Shown here: piece after piece, positions 1-8,605 of the stretch
How the letters are laid out: each line of letters opens with the position of its first letter
Position numbering within the stretch: position 1 is the first letter of the stretch
Assembly: GCF_029212375.1 (NCBI RefSeq)
Contig: NZ_JARGNU010000008.1
Location: forward strand, 89,344-153,343
Direction: 5' to 3'
DNA from: Zhongshania sp.
GTDB lineage: Bacteria > Pseudomonadota > Gammaproteobacteria > Pseudomonadales > Spongiibacteraceae
Length of the DNA: 64,000 nt
The notes under the pieces: generated by a model
Told to the model about the DNA's origin: nothing
Databases searched by the model: none
What the model saw: the letters and a program-made list of their open reading frames with translations, nothing else
Position numbers and translations under genes: made by a program

Positions 1-5
1 GTATT

Positions 6-32
6 GGATTCTGAATCAAGTTCAGAATGACG
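6..32 (+). repeat. Small palindromic intergenic repeat, copy 1
   Basis: An 8-bp perfect stem, ATTCTGAA/TTCAGAAT (8-15 and 21-28), encloses the loop TCAAG and is followed by GACG. Copy 2 at 129-154 is the same element in the other orientation, with the same loop and flank but three changed stem pairs, all compensated. It resembles the REP-like/MITE-like repeats scattered between genes in many proteobacteria; that assignment is inferred. Confidence 0.7.
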
Positions 33-35
33 GGC

Positions 36-77
36 TAGGGCGTTCAGAGCGACGGGGTAGGGCGTTCAGAGCGACGG
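36..77. repeat. Tandem duplication, 20-bp unit twice
   Basis: The 20-mer TAGGGCGTTCAGAGCGACGG occurs at 36-55 and 58-77, giving a period of 22. The unit looks like a decayed right half of the neighbouring palindromic repeat (TTCAGA..GACGG), so it may be a partial copy amplified by slippage. No coding potential is seen. Confidence 0.7.
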
Positions 78-128
78 CTTTGTACGCCATACGGGATTTA
101 TAATTTCGTCATACAGGCTCTAACATCA

Positions 129-154
129 CGTCATGCCGGACTTGATCCGGCATC
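129..154 (-). repeat. Small palindromic intergenic repeat, copy 2 (inverted)
   Basis: The stem ATGCCGGA/TCCGGCAT (133-140 and 146-153) has a 5-nt loop. Read on the minus strand it aligns with copy 1 at 6-32: same TCAAG loop and same trailing GACG. Three stem positions differ, and each has a matching change on the other arm (T-A to G-C, T-A to C-G, A-T to G-C), so the hairpin itself is conserved. It lies downstream of the P450 gene and could protect or end that transcript. Confidence 0.7.
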
Positions 155-203
155 TGGTGGGGTAATTGTAAACTAGCTCAGTGGCATTAGATTCCGAAGC
201 TTC

Positions 204-1562
204 TTAAAGCGCTTCGAATGTCACCGGTAAGCCGTCGGCGGGGAAAATAAGTGGTACCCAGCTGCGCGGCATTTCATATCCGTCTTTGACTTTTATTTGG
301 TAATGGCTAAGCAGGTGAAATAAAAATAACTTGGTTTGAATTTCTGCAAAATTAAGGCCAAGGCATTTGTGCGCGCCGCCGCCGAAGGGCACCCATTGGT
401 AAAAATGTTTTTTGTCTTCGGCGCGGCTTTTGGAAAAGCGCTCTGGATCAAAGCGGTTTGGCTCGGTCCAATATTCTTCCATGTAATGGGTGAATAGTGG
501 CGAGATCGCGACGGCGGTATTTTTAGGAATATGGTAACCCAAAATATCCATGTCTTTTAAGGTGCGGCGTGGAATCGCCGGTACCGCGGGGTACATGCGC
601 AGGGCTTCTTTGAATACCAGTTTGCTGTCTTCTAATTCACCAAGGTCGTCGTAGTCTAGCTGGGGTTTGCCAAGCGCCTTGTATTCATCGCGAAGCCGCT
701 GCTGCCACTCGGGGTTTTTTGCCAAGGCGTAAACAATAGAACAGAGGGTGCTGGTGGTGGTGTCGTGGGCGGCAAACAATAGAAAGATAATATGGTCGCG
801 GACGGCTTCGTCGGAAAAGTGTTTGCCGTCTTCGTCGGTGGCGTGGCAGATCTGCGAAAAAATATCGCGGCCCTCGCCGCGGCGCTTGGCATCAATATGC
901 GCCATGATAAAGTTTTCTAAGTGCTGCCGGCCGCGCAAACCGCGATACCATAGAGTGCCAGGAATCGGCAGCTTAACCACTGCCATTGATGCCAGCATGG
1001 TGTCCACAAACGCTTCGTTAACGCTGCTCGCTTCTTCGCCCATTTCAATGCCAAGGAAAACTTCGGCAGCCACTTCCAGTAATAATTGCTTTACCGCGTA
1101 TTGGAAATGAAATTCTTTACCCTTAGGCCAATTTTTAACACCTTGTTCAAGGTGCGGATTCATGGTGTCTAAGTAGCCTTCGATCGCATTTTTCTTAAAC
1201 GCGCCCTGTAAAATTTTGCGATCGTAGCGATGGGCTTCGGCGTCTTTTAGCATAAGACCGTTGGGGAATAAGCGATCGAGTAATGGGTTCCACGCCAGCA
1301 TGCTGGAGAATTCGCCCGCACTATTTTTTAGCACAATCTCATTGGCTTCGGGGCCGAGTAGGGTGAGGCTGTGTTGAAACAAGGTATTGCCACGAGATAT
1401 TGGCCCGTACTTATTAAAGCGCTGTTCGGTTAATACCTTGTAATTACGTAAAAAACTAAAGGTTTGACCAAACACGGGCATGCCGTTGTCGCCGGGAATA
1501 TGCTCTAGATCGCGGTTTGGGCGACGTGGATATTCTTGGTAATCAATACTCGAACTGCTCAT
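204..1562 (-). CDS. Cytochrome P450
   Basis: A heme monooxygenase of 452 residues, the normal P450 length. The I-helix oxygen-binding motif AAHDTTTS is near residues 264-271, the K-helix ExxR (EALR) near 319-322, and the heme loop FGGGAHKCLG has its axial Cys near 400. No membrane anchor is seen, so it is probably a soluble bacterial enzyme needing ferredoxin partners, none of which is in the window. The reading frame extends 39 codons further upstream, but the ATG at 1562 follows GAGGAAGAAA, a good Shine-Dalgarno. It is divergent from the acyl-CoA dehydrogenase cluster across about 290 bp. That neighbourhood suggests hydroxylation of a lipid, terpenoid or steroid that is then beta-oxidised. 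The substrate is inferred, not shown. Confidence 0.93.
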   Translation of the reverse strand: MSSSSIDYQEYPRRPNRDLEHIPGDNGMPVFGQTFSFLRNYKVLTEQRFNKYGPISRGNTLFQHSLTLLGPEANEIVLKNSAGEFSSMLAWNPLLDRLFPNGLMLKDAEAHRYDRKILQGAFKKNAIEGYLDTMNPHLEQGVKNWPKGKEFHFQYAVKQLLLEVAAEVFLGIEMGEEASSVNEAFVDTMLASMAVVKLPIPGTLWYRGLRGRQHLENFIMAHIDAKRRGEGRDIFSQICHATDEDGKHFSDEAVRDHIIFLLFAAHDTTTSTLCSIVYALAKNPEWQQRLRDEYKALGKPQLDYDDLGELEDSKLVFKEALRMYPAVPAIPRRTLKDMDILGYHIPKNTAVAISPLFTHYMEEYWTEPNRFDPERFSKSRAEDKKHFYQWVPFGGGAHKCLGLNFAEIQTKLFLFHLLSHYQIKVKDGYEMPRSWVPLIFPADGLPVTFEAL

Positions 1563-1853
1563 TTTCTTCCTCATTACTGGCATTGGTCGCAGTGTGCGGG
1601 CTATCACTGCTGGCACATTAGGGCAGTCGTCGCTAGGGGGTCTAGTCGGCGCGCGACGATGGTGGTCGTTAGGTGCCAATGCCGCGCTGGGTCATTGTTT
1701 TTTGTAAGAAAATGTCAAAATAATGTCATGCTAAGTCATTGCCGCTAGCGCCTTAAGAGGGGATGCTTGAGTTTGTAATGTCGCCGCTGCTTTAGTTTGG
1801 CAGCACAAACAATTATCGCGTTTCGCGCTGATTCACTAATAAGAGATAAAAAA

Positions 1854-3026
1854 ATGCTTCCCAGAGATTTTACTGAAGAACAGCAAATGTTCCGTTCCGC
1901 CTACCGAAAATTTCTTGAACAAGAAGTTGTTCCAAATATAGATACTTGGCGAGAGCAGGGCATTGTGGATCGCGAGATGTTTAAAAAAGCCGGCGATCAG
2001 GGTTTTTTAATGGTGTGGCCAGATGAACAGTACGGCGGTATGGGGGATCGCGACTTTCGCTTTGAACAAATTATTATTGAAGAGACGGCCAATGTGTATG
2101 GCGGTGATTGGGCCAATACCTTGCATAGTCGTTTAGTTGCGCCCTATATCGACCGCTTTGGCAGTGACGAACAAAAGGCGCGATTTTTACCGCGCTGCGT
2201 GAGCGGCGAGATTATTCTTGCGGTGGCGATGACCGAACCCGATGCCGGTTCCGACTTGGCGGGTATGCGCGCCGTTGCTAAAGATATGGGCGACCACTGG
2301 CTGCTCAGCGGCAATAAAACCTATATCACTAACGGTATTAACTCAGACCTAGTGATTGTTGCCGCCAAAACCGACCCTGAAAACAACCCCCACGCCATGG
2401 GCTTGTTCCTTGTTGAGCGCGGCATGGAGGGCTTTGAACGCGGCCGCAATTTGAAAAAGATGGGCATGAAGGCGCAGGACACCGCCGAGTTGTTTTTTAA
2501 TGAGGTGCGAGTACCCAAAGAAAATGTCTTGGGTGATCCGAGCCTTGGCTTTTTGTATTTGATGGAAGGCTTGGCCGAGGAGCGCTTGATTGGCGCCTGC
2601 GGCTTCTTGTCGGGAGCACAAAAGGCCTTTGAAGTGACTCGCGAATTCTGTATGCAGCGCAAGGTGTTTGGCAAGCCGCTGTCTAAAATGCAAAACACGC
2701 AATTTAAAATGGCAGAACTGCGCACCGAAATTGATGTGGCACAGGCCTATGTTGATCAATGTGTGGCGGTTCATAATCGCGGCGCCCTCACTGCAGAAGA
2801 CGCTGCTAAGGCCAAGCTCTACACCAGCGAACTGCTGTGCCGGATGGTTGACGAGGGCGTGCAGTTGCACGGCGGCGCTGGCTATATGGATGAGTACCCG
2901 ATTTCGCGCATGTACTGCGACGCCCGTATTACTCGCATTTTTGCCGGCACCTCAGAGATTATGAAATTGATTATTGCGCGGGAAGTCTTTGCCGAAAACT
3001 TTGTTGAATTTGTCGACCGCGCTTAA
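1854..3026 (+). CDS. Acyl-CoA dehydrogenase (long-chain type)
   Basis: An FAD flavoprotein of 390 residues that oxidises acyl-CoA to 2-enoyl-CoA. The family's central motif is present (AVAMTEPDAGSDLAG), as is the C-terminal FAD-binding segment QLHGGAGYMDEYPISR and the FAGTSEIMK tail. The usual medium/short-chain catalytic Glu before GTSEI is Ala here. A Glu is instead present in AEERLIGACG, where the long-chain and isovaleryl enzymes carry the base. The start is the ATG at 1854; an upstream TTG at 1797 is open but adds residues unlike the family. It is the first gene of a same-strand series of five catabolic genes. Confidence 0.93.
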   Translation: MLPRDFTEEQQMFRSAYRKFLEQEVVPNIDTWREQGIVDREMFKKAGDQGFLMVWPDEQYGGMGDRDFRFEQIIIEETANVYGGDWANTLHSRLVAPYIDRFGSDEQKARFLPRCVSGEIILAVAMTEPDAGSDLAGMRAVAKDMGDHWLLSGNKTYITNGINSDLVIVAAKTDPENNPHAMGLFLVERGMEGFERGRNLKKMGMKAQDTAELFFNEVRVPKENVLGDPSLGFLYLMEGLAEERLIGACGFLSGAQKAFEVTREFCMQRKVFGKPLSKMQNTQFKMAELRTEIDVAQAYVDQCVAVHNRGALTAEDAAKAKLYTSELLCRMVDEGVQLHGGAGYMDEYPISRMYCDARITRIFAGTSEIMKLIIAREVFAENFVEFVDRA

Positions 3027-3230
3027 GCGCATGCCCACATAAAAATAAAAACCTTTGGGGGCGTCGTGCCGGCGTCCCTCGCACTCCCAGCTCAAGTTTG
3101 GCGCTGTTACCGACTTTTTGGTCGGCCACTGCCAACAAGAGGCACCTGAGGACTAAGCCCATTTTCAAGGACACTGATAGCCTGAGCTGATTGGTGGCTT
3201 GCCGCCTGTAAAGACTGAAGAGAGAAAGCT

Positions 3231-4403
3231 ATGCACGCGACCTACTCCCCAGAAGAACGTCTTTTTCAAGACCAAGTTCGATCGTTTCTTCGCAATAATT
3301 TTAACGCCGAGCTCGCCGCGCGAATTCGCGAGCCAGAGACTTTTAAGGCGGCCACTATTGAGTGGCAGAAAAAGCGCTTCGCTAAGGGCTGGGTCGCACC
3401 GGGCTGGCCAGTAGAATACGGCGGCTGCGCGTGGACGGATACCCAAAAGTATATTTTTGACGGCGCCCTAGCTGAAGCCGAGGCGCCAGATGTGCCGCCC
3501 TTCGGTTTAAAAATGGTGGGCCCGGTGATTTATACCTTTGGCAATGAAGAGCAAAAAGCGCGCTTCTTGCCGGGTATTCTCAATGGCGACACTTGGTGGT
3601 GTCAGGGCTATTCCGAGCCGGGTGCGGGCAGCGATTTGGTTGCTTTGCAAACTCGCGCGGAGCGCGACGGCGACGACTACATAATCAATGGCACCAAAAT
3701 CTGGACGACCTATGCTCAGCACGCAGATTGGATTTTTGCGCTGGTGCGCACCGACACCACTGCCAAGCCTCAGCAGGGCATCAGCTTTTTGCTAATCGAT
3801 ATGCGCAGTAGCGGAGTGAGCGTAGCGCCTATTACCTCGATAGACGGTGAGCATCATCTCAATGAGGTGCGTTTTGACAATGTTCGGGTGCCCGTGGCCA
3901 ATCGTATTGGCGAGGAGAACAAGGGCTGGACCTACGCTAAGGCGCTGCTTACCCACGAGCGCACCGCGCTGTCGGGTATTGCCTACTGCAAGCAGGTATT
4001 AAATACGGTTCGCCGTCTTGCTGCAGATGAAAATGATGACGGCCAAGCACTATTGGCGAGTCCGACCCTGCAAGCGCGCATGGCCGACATCGAAATGGAG
4101 CTGATGGCATTGGAATACACCGAGCTGCGGGTATTGGCTGCGGTTGCCAAGGGCGGCGCGCCGGGTATGGAATCGTCACTACTTAAACTTAAAGGCACAG
4201 AGCTGCAACAGGCGGTGCAAAGTCTGCAGTTTGACGTAGCCGGTTTATACGGCAGTGTTTTACCTAGTACTGGCTTAGCCATGGGCCACGATTACGGCGA
4301 CCGCGCGCGGCGTGAATATATGTTTGGCCGCGCCTGCACAATTTATGGCGGTAGTAATGAAGTGCAAAAAAATATCATCGCCAAGTTTGGCTTGGGCTTG
4401 TAG
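3231..4403 (+). CDS. Acyl-CoA dehydrogenase (FadE-type, probable large partner)
   Basis: A flavoprotein of 390 residues. It has the middle-domain motif CQGYSEPGAGSDLVALQT and the FAD/tetramer signature YGGSNEVQKNIIAKFGLGL at the C-terminus, where Gly replaces the short-chain catalytic Glu. HERT near residue 243 offers an alternative base. The N-terminal helices are compact. It ends 9 nt before the next, more divergent acyl-CoA dehydrogenase gene. Such adjacent unequal pairs are known to form alpha2beta2 enzymes acting on bulky steroid or side-chain CoA thioesters in actinobacteria and proteobacteria. That the pair works this way here is inference. The start is supported by AGAGAGAAAGCT before the ATG. 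Confidence 0.92.
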   Translation: MHATYSPEERLFQDQVRSFLRNNFNAELAARIREPETFKAATIEWQKKRFAKGWVAPGWPVEYGGCAWTDTQKYIFDGALAEAEAPDVPPFGLKMVGPVIYTFGNEEQKARFLPGILNGDTWWCQGYSEPGAGSDLVALQTRAERDGDDYIINGTKIWTTYAQHADWIFALVRTDTTAKPQQGISFLLIDMRSSGVSVAPITSIDGEHHLNEVRFDNVRVPVANRIGEENKGWTYAKALLTHERTALSGIAYCKQVLNTVRRLAADENDDGQALLASPTLQARMADIEMELMALEYTELRVLAAVAKGGAPGMESSLLKLKGTELQQAVQSLQFDVAGLYGSVLPSTGLAMGHDYGDRARREYMFGRACTIYGGSNEVQKNIIAKFGLGL

Positions 4404-4412
4404 GAGGGCGCT

Positions 4413-5549
4413 ATGGATTTTTCATTGAATGCTGAGCAGCAATTGCTCAAAGATAGCGTCGATAAGTACATGTCGGAACGCTACGACAGCGAACAGCGCC
4501 GTAGTTACTTGGCGGCGCCCAAAGGCTTCTCCGCTGCAGTGTGGCAAGATTTTGGTAATTTAGGTTGGCTCACCGTGCCACTGCCCGAAAGCGAAGGTGG
4601 CTTTGGCGGCTCGGTAGTGGATACCGCGGTGTTAATGGAGGCAATGGGACGCTCGGTTGCGGTGGAACCGTATTTAGCTACGGTATTGCTGGCGGGGCAG
4701 TTAATTGCCAATGGCGATAATGCGACATTAAAAGAGCGTTATTTACCCGATATTTTGAGCGGCAACTGCCAAGCGGCATTTGCCTACCAAGAGCGGCGCA
4801 GTCGCCACCAGCTTGACGCCATCGATTGTCAGCTTGAACGCAATGGTGACGGTTACAGCCTTAATGGCCATAAAACATTGGTGCTAAACGGCGCGATTGC
4901 CGATGTATTGATAGTGACGGCGTGGTTGGACGAGAGTATCGCCTTATTTGCCGTGCCCGCAAATAGCGCGGGTGTGCATTGCGATGCTTTCCGTTTGATG
5001 GACGGCCAAGGCGTAGCGAATGTGCGTTTCGATGCTGTGCAACTCCCTCGCGAGAACTTGGTGTGCGCAGGCGCGGGTAGTATGGCGCTGATCCGTCGGG
5101 TGCTAGACGAGGCCACTATTGCAGTGTCGGCGCAGGCCGTTGGTGCCATGGAGTATTTACTTAAAGCGACGGTGGATTACAGCAATACCCGCAAGCAATT
5201 TGGGCAGCCGATTGGCAAGTTTCAGGCGCTGCAACATCGCATGGTGGATATGTATACCGCGACTGAACAGTGTCGTTCGCTGCTGGTGCGGGCGCTGTGT
5301 TCGAATAGTATTGAGCAAGGTGACGTTCAGACGCAAGCGCAAGCCGAGATGGATATTGCCGCACTCAAAGCCATGGTGGGCAAGCACGGCCGCGCGGTGG
5401 CTGAAGAGGCGGTGCAGATCCACGGTGGTATGGGCGTTACCGAAGAATTAAATATTGGCGATTATTTAAAGCGCTTGATGGTAATCGACAGTTTGTTTGG
5501 CGATCAAGATTGGCAGCGTCGTCGATTTGCCACCTTGCGTTACCAATAA
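4413..5549 (+). CDS. Acyl-CoA dehydrogenase (divergent, probable small partner)
   Basis: A protein of 378 residues in the acyl-CoA dehydrogenase family, but a poorer match than its two neighbours. The middle-domain motif is degenerate (AFAYQERRSRHQLD in place of TEPxAGSD). The C-terminal helix bundle keeps QFGQPIGKFQALQHRMVDMY and QIHGGMGVTEELNIGDYLKR, typical of FAD and subunit contacts. AGGAGGGCGCT immediately before the ATG gives strong translation, and the 9-nt spacing from the upstream dehydrogenase implies coupled synthesis. This fits the degenerate subunit of a heteromeric dehydrogenase, though a stand-alone enzyme cannot be excluded. Confidence 0.88.
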   Translation: MDFSLNAEQQLLKDSVDKYMSERYDSEQRRSYLAAPKGFSAAVWQDFGNLGWLTVPLPESEGGFGGSVVDTAVLMEAMGRSVAVEPYLATVLLAGQLIANGDNATLKERYLPDILSGNCQAAFAYQERRSRHQLDAIDCQLERNGDGYSLNGHKTLVLNGAIADVLIVTAWLDESIALFAVPANSAGVHCDAFRLMDGQGVANVRFDAVQLPRENLVCAGAGSMALIRRVLDEATIAVSAQAVGAMEYLLKATVDYSNTRKQFGQPIGKFQALQHRMVDMYTATEQCRSLLVRALCSNSIEQGDVQTQAQAEMDIAALKAMVGKHGRAVAEEAVQIHGGMGVTEELNIGDYLKRLMVIDSLFGDQDWQRRRFATLRYQ

Positions 5550-5625
5550 GTTTTTGTCCAAGCCATTCTAAGTAGTTCAGCGCGGCATAGCATTGCTGCG
5601 CCTAACAAATAAAAAGGAATAATAA

Positions 5626-7179
5626 ATGTTTGAAAACTTTATGGATTACGTGGCGTTTCAAACCACAGCGCGCCCCGAGGCTCCGTTTGCCAGCGATGTT
5701 GATCAAAGCCTAAATTACGGACAAGCGTGGCAGCGCTTAGGGCGCGTTGCGGCGCGTTTGCAGGCTAATGGTATTGGCAAAGGTGATCGGGTTGTTATTC
5801 TCAGCAAAAACTCGGTGGACAATTTACTGGTGTTCTTGGGCTGCGCGCGGGTGGGGGTGGTGCCGGTAGCCATAAATTATCGCCTTACTCGCGACGAAGT
5901 GGGCTTTATTGCCGAAGACGCCGATGCGCGTTTACTGTTTGTTGATGGTGAGTTTACGCCCTTGCTCGGCACTTACTTAGCGGGCATTGAACAGGTGTCT
6001 ATTGTTGGTGGTTTAGACAGCGCGACTCCCTTGGATACGTGGTTGGGGGACGCAGGAGAACCGACGCCGGTCGCACTTAAGGGTGACGATGTGGTTTTTC
6101 AAATGTATACCAGCGGCACTACAGGTTTGCCGAAGGGCACGTTGCTGACCCACCGCAATTTAATTAGCAATAGTATTCAGGCGCCGCTGGCGACTGGCCT
6201 CACGCCGCGGGTGGGCGACCGTGGGCTTATTATTGCGCCGACGTTTCACGCCCTGGGGTTGATGGGCGCACTGGTATCGATATTTTACGGTAGTGAGCTC
6301 ATCTTGCATCGCGACTACGATCCCGTAGGCATGATCGAAACCATGGCCAATGACAATATCAGCTTTGTGTCGGTGGTACCGGTGATGCTGCAATTCTCAT
6401 TAGCCTGTATACCCGATATTGAGAAATATAAATTCCCCAATTTAGAGTGGATCAATTACGGCGCATCACCGATTTCAGTTGATCTACTTAAGACTTGCCT
6501 ACAGGTGTTTGGTTGCAAATTTAATCAGGGCTACGGGCAAACCGAGTCCACCAGCGTTTTAACCTTCTTAAATAACGAAGATCATTTGCGCGCTCTGCAA
6601 GACAAACCTGAGTTGCTGCGCTCTTGTGGGCGAGCAGTGTTTGGCACAGAGCTGCGTATTGTCGACGAGCAGGGTAATACTTTGCCGACCGGCGAAGTGG
6701 GTGAAATTCTCGGTCGCGGCCCGCAGGTAATGAAGGGCTACTGGAAGCGCGACGACGCTACCGCGAAGACCGTGGTCGACGGTTGGTTGCACACCGGCGA
6801 TGCGGGTTATCTCGATGCCGATGGTTATTTGTTTATAAAAGATCGCGTAAAGGATTTGATTATTTCTGGTGGCGAAAATATTTATCCCGCTGAAATTGAA
6901 AACGTACTGATGAGCCATCCAAAAATTGCCGATGCTGCGGTGATCGGCGTGCCTGACGAAACCTGGGGCGAAGTGCCCTTGGCGGTGTTGGTGCAGAGTG
7001 ATCAAGGCGAAATTAGTATTGAGGATTTAATTAGTCACTGCCGCAGCTCGCTGGCGAGTTTCAAAATTCCCAAACATCTTGAGTATGTCGCGGCATTGCC
7101 GAGAAATCCTAGCGGCAAAATATTAAAGAAAAACTTGCGCGAAAGCATTGTTCCTAAATTTCAAACAGCGGTGGTGTAA
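5626..7179 (+). CDS. Acyl-CoA synthetase (AMP-forming)
   Basis: A 517-residue member of the ANL adenylate-forming superfamily that activates a carboxylic acid to its CoA thioester through an acyl-AMP. The P-loop-like motif YTSGTTGLPKGTLLTH is near residues 163-178. Further motifs are the adenine-binding GYGQTES, the hinge region WLHTGDAGYLDADGYLFIKDR with SGGENIYPAEIE, and the C-terminal catalytic Lys in PSGKILKKNLR. The start follows AAAAAGGAATAATAA. It lies behind the dehydrogenases on the same strand and would supply their CoA substrates. Chain-length or ring-type specificity cannot be read from the sequence. Confidence 0.93.
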   Translation: MFENFMDYVAFQTTARPEAPFASDVDQSLNYGQAWQRLGRVAARLQANGIGKGDRVVILSKNSVDNLLVFLGCARVGVVPVAINYRLTRDEVGFIAEDADARLLFVDGEFTPLLGTYLAGIEQVSIVGGLDSATPLDTWLGDAGEPTPVALKGDDVVFQMYTSGTTGLPKGTLLTHRNLISNSIQAPLATGLTPRVGDRGLIIAPTFHALGLMGALVSIFYGSELILHRDYDPVGMIETMANDNISFVSVVPVMLQFSLACIPDIEKYKFPNLEWINYGASPISVDLLKTCLQVFGCKFNQGYGQTESTSVLTFLNNEDHLRALQDKPELLRSCGRAVFGTELRIVDEQGNTLPTGEVGEILGRGPQVMKGYWKRDDATAKTVVDGWLHTGDAGYLDADGYLFIKDRVKDLIISGGENIYPAEIENVLMSHPKIADAAVIGVPDETWGEVPLAVLVQSDQGEISIEDLISHCRSSLASFKIPKHLEYVAALPRNPSGKILKKNLRESIVPKFQTAVV

Positions 7180-7260
7180 AACTTGGTGATGCTCAAGTTT
7201 TAACTAACTGCTTAGCACAGCGATTATAGCGCTGTTGGCAAATGATCAAGGAGGTGCAAA

Positions 7261-8493
7261 ATGATTAAGTTTTTTAGAACCCTATTGCAGCGCAGTTATT
7301 TGGCGTTGATTGCGATTCCCTTTAAGTTAATGCCGTCGCTGGCCTATATGGCTTTTAATGGCCAAGGGAGCACAGCGCAGCTGTGTCGCCATATAGCACG
7401 TCAGGGTATTAAGCGTGTTTTGGTGGTGAGTGACAAACCCTTGGTTGCGCTGGGTATTGTTGCTCGGGCGGTGGATGTGCTGCAAGACGAGGGCGTTAGC
7501 TGCATTATTTACGACGGCACTCTGCCCGATCCTACCTTTGCCATGGTCGACGCCGGTTTGGCTCTGCAGGCGCAGCACAGCTGTGATGCGGTGCTTGCGA
7601 TTGGCGGCGGCTCTTCAATTGATTGTGCAAAAATGATTGCGTCGGCGGCGAGCAATGGCCGCGACGCTAAAAAATTAGTTGGTTATTTCAAAGTAAAAAC
7701 TGCACCGCTGCCGCTGTTTGCGCTGCCAACTACCTCGGGTACTGGTTCCGAAGCGACTATTGCAGCGGTCATTTCCGATCCGCAAAGTCATGAAAAATGC
7801 TTTATAGCCGATCCTAAAATGCTGCCCAAGGCAGTGGCTTTAGATGCCGATTTACTGCTCGGTATGCCCGCGGCGATCACTGCGGCCACGGGTATGGATG
7901 CACTTACTCACGCTATCGAAACCTATATCAGTTTGTGGGGCTCAGACACCAGCAATGGCTATGGCTACGCCGCCGTAAAAATGATTTTCGACTACTTGCC
8001 CCGCGCCTATCAACAGGGCGATGACGCCGTGGCCAGAGAGCAAGTGGCGCTGGCCGCGTATTATGCGGGTATGGCGATTAACGAGGCCAGCGTGGGTAAT
8101 GTGCACGCCATTGCCCACCAATTGGGACGTCATTACGGCACACCCCACGGTTTGGCCAACGCCCTGGTAATGCCGGAAGTGCTGCGCTTTATGGCGGTGG
8201 CGGCCCAGCAAGCACTGGCGAATTTAGGGCGTTTAATTGCAGTGGCAGACAGCCGTGACGACGATCGTGTGGCTGCGGGCAAATTCATAGATGCGGTGGC
8301 CGATTTAAACCGTCGTCTCGGCATACCCGAGCAATTGGATGCGCTGCGCGACGCCGACATCGCAACAATTGCAGCAGATGCGGTGAAGGAGGGCTCGCTG
8401 TATCCGGTGCCCATTTTGATGAGTCGCGATGAGTGTCAGACAATTTTGCGCAGTTTGCTAAGCAGTACTGAGGGCGCTGCGGCATTGGCCTGA
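7261..8493 (+). CDS. Iron-containing alcohol dehydrogenase
   Basis: A group III alcohol dehydrogenase of 410 residues. The N-terminal nucleotide-binding half has GGGSSIDCAK and PTTSGTGSEAT. The C-terminal half carries the metal-ligand region ATGMDALTHAIE (Asp and His) and HAIAHQLGRHYGTPHGLANA (two His). AAGGAGGTGCAAA precedes the ATG, an almost ideal Shine-Dalgarno. The first 25 residues are hydrophobic and basic, longer than in FucO-type enzymes, and could bring the protein to the membrane. It lies 81 nt after the acyl-CoA ligase and is followed by a terminator, so it probably closes the catabolic operon. It would oxidise an alcohol intermediate, perhaps the product of the P450; that link is inference. 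Confidence 0.92.
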   Translation: MIKFFRTLLQRSYLALIAIPFKLMPSLAYMAFNGQGSTAQLCRHIARQGIKRVLVVSDKPLVALGIVARAVDVLQDEGVSCIIYDGTLPDPTFAMVDAGLALQAQHSCDAVLAIGGGSSIDCAKMIASAASNGRDAKKLVGYFKVKTAPLPLFALPTTSGTGSEATIAAVISDPQSHEKCFIADPKMLPKAVALDADLLLGMPAAITAATGMDALTHAIETYISLWGSDTSNGYGYAAVKMIFDYLPRAYQQGDDAVAREQVALAAYYAGMAINEASVGNVHAIAHQLGRHYGTPHGLANALVMPEVLRFMAVAAQQALANLGRLIAVADSRDDDRVAAGKFIDAVADLNRRLGIPEQLDALRDADIATIAADAVKEGSLYPVPILMSRDECQTILRSLLSSTEGAAALA

Positions 8494-8527
8494 TGTTTCA
8501 GTAAATATTGGCGAAGTTCGTCAGCAT

Positions 8528-8557
8528 AAAAAGCCCCAGCAGCGACTGGGGTTTTTT
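8528..8557 (+). terminator. Intrinsic terminator of the catabolic operon
   Basis: AAAAAGCCCCAG pairs with CTGGGGTTTTTT around the loop CAGCGA. The stem with its U-tract lies 35 nt after the alcohol dehydrogenase stop. Confidence 0.85.
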
Positions 8558-8605
8558 ATGTCTTAAATTTAGTGACTATAAACGCGAAGGGGGCGCTAAG
8601 GTCAC

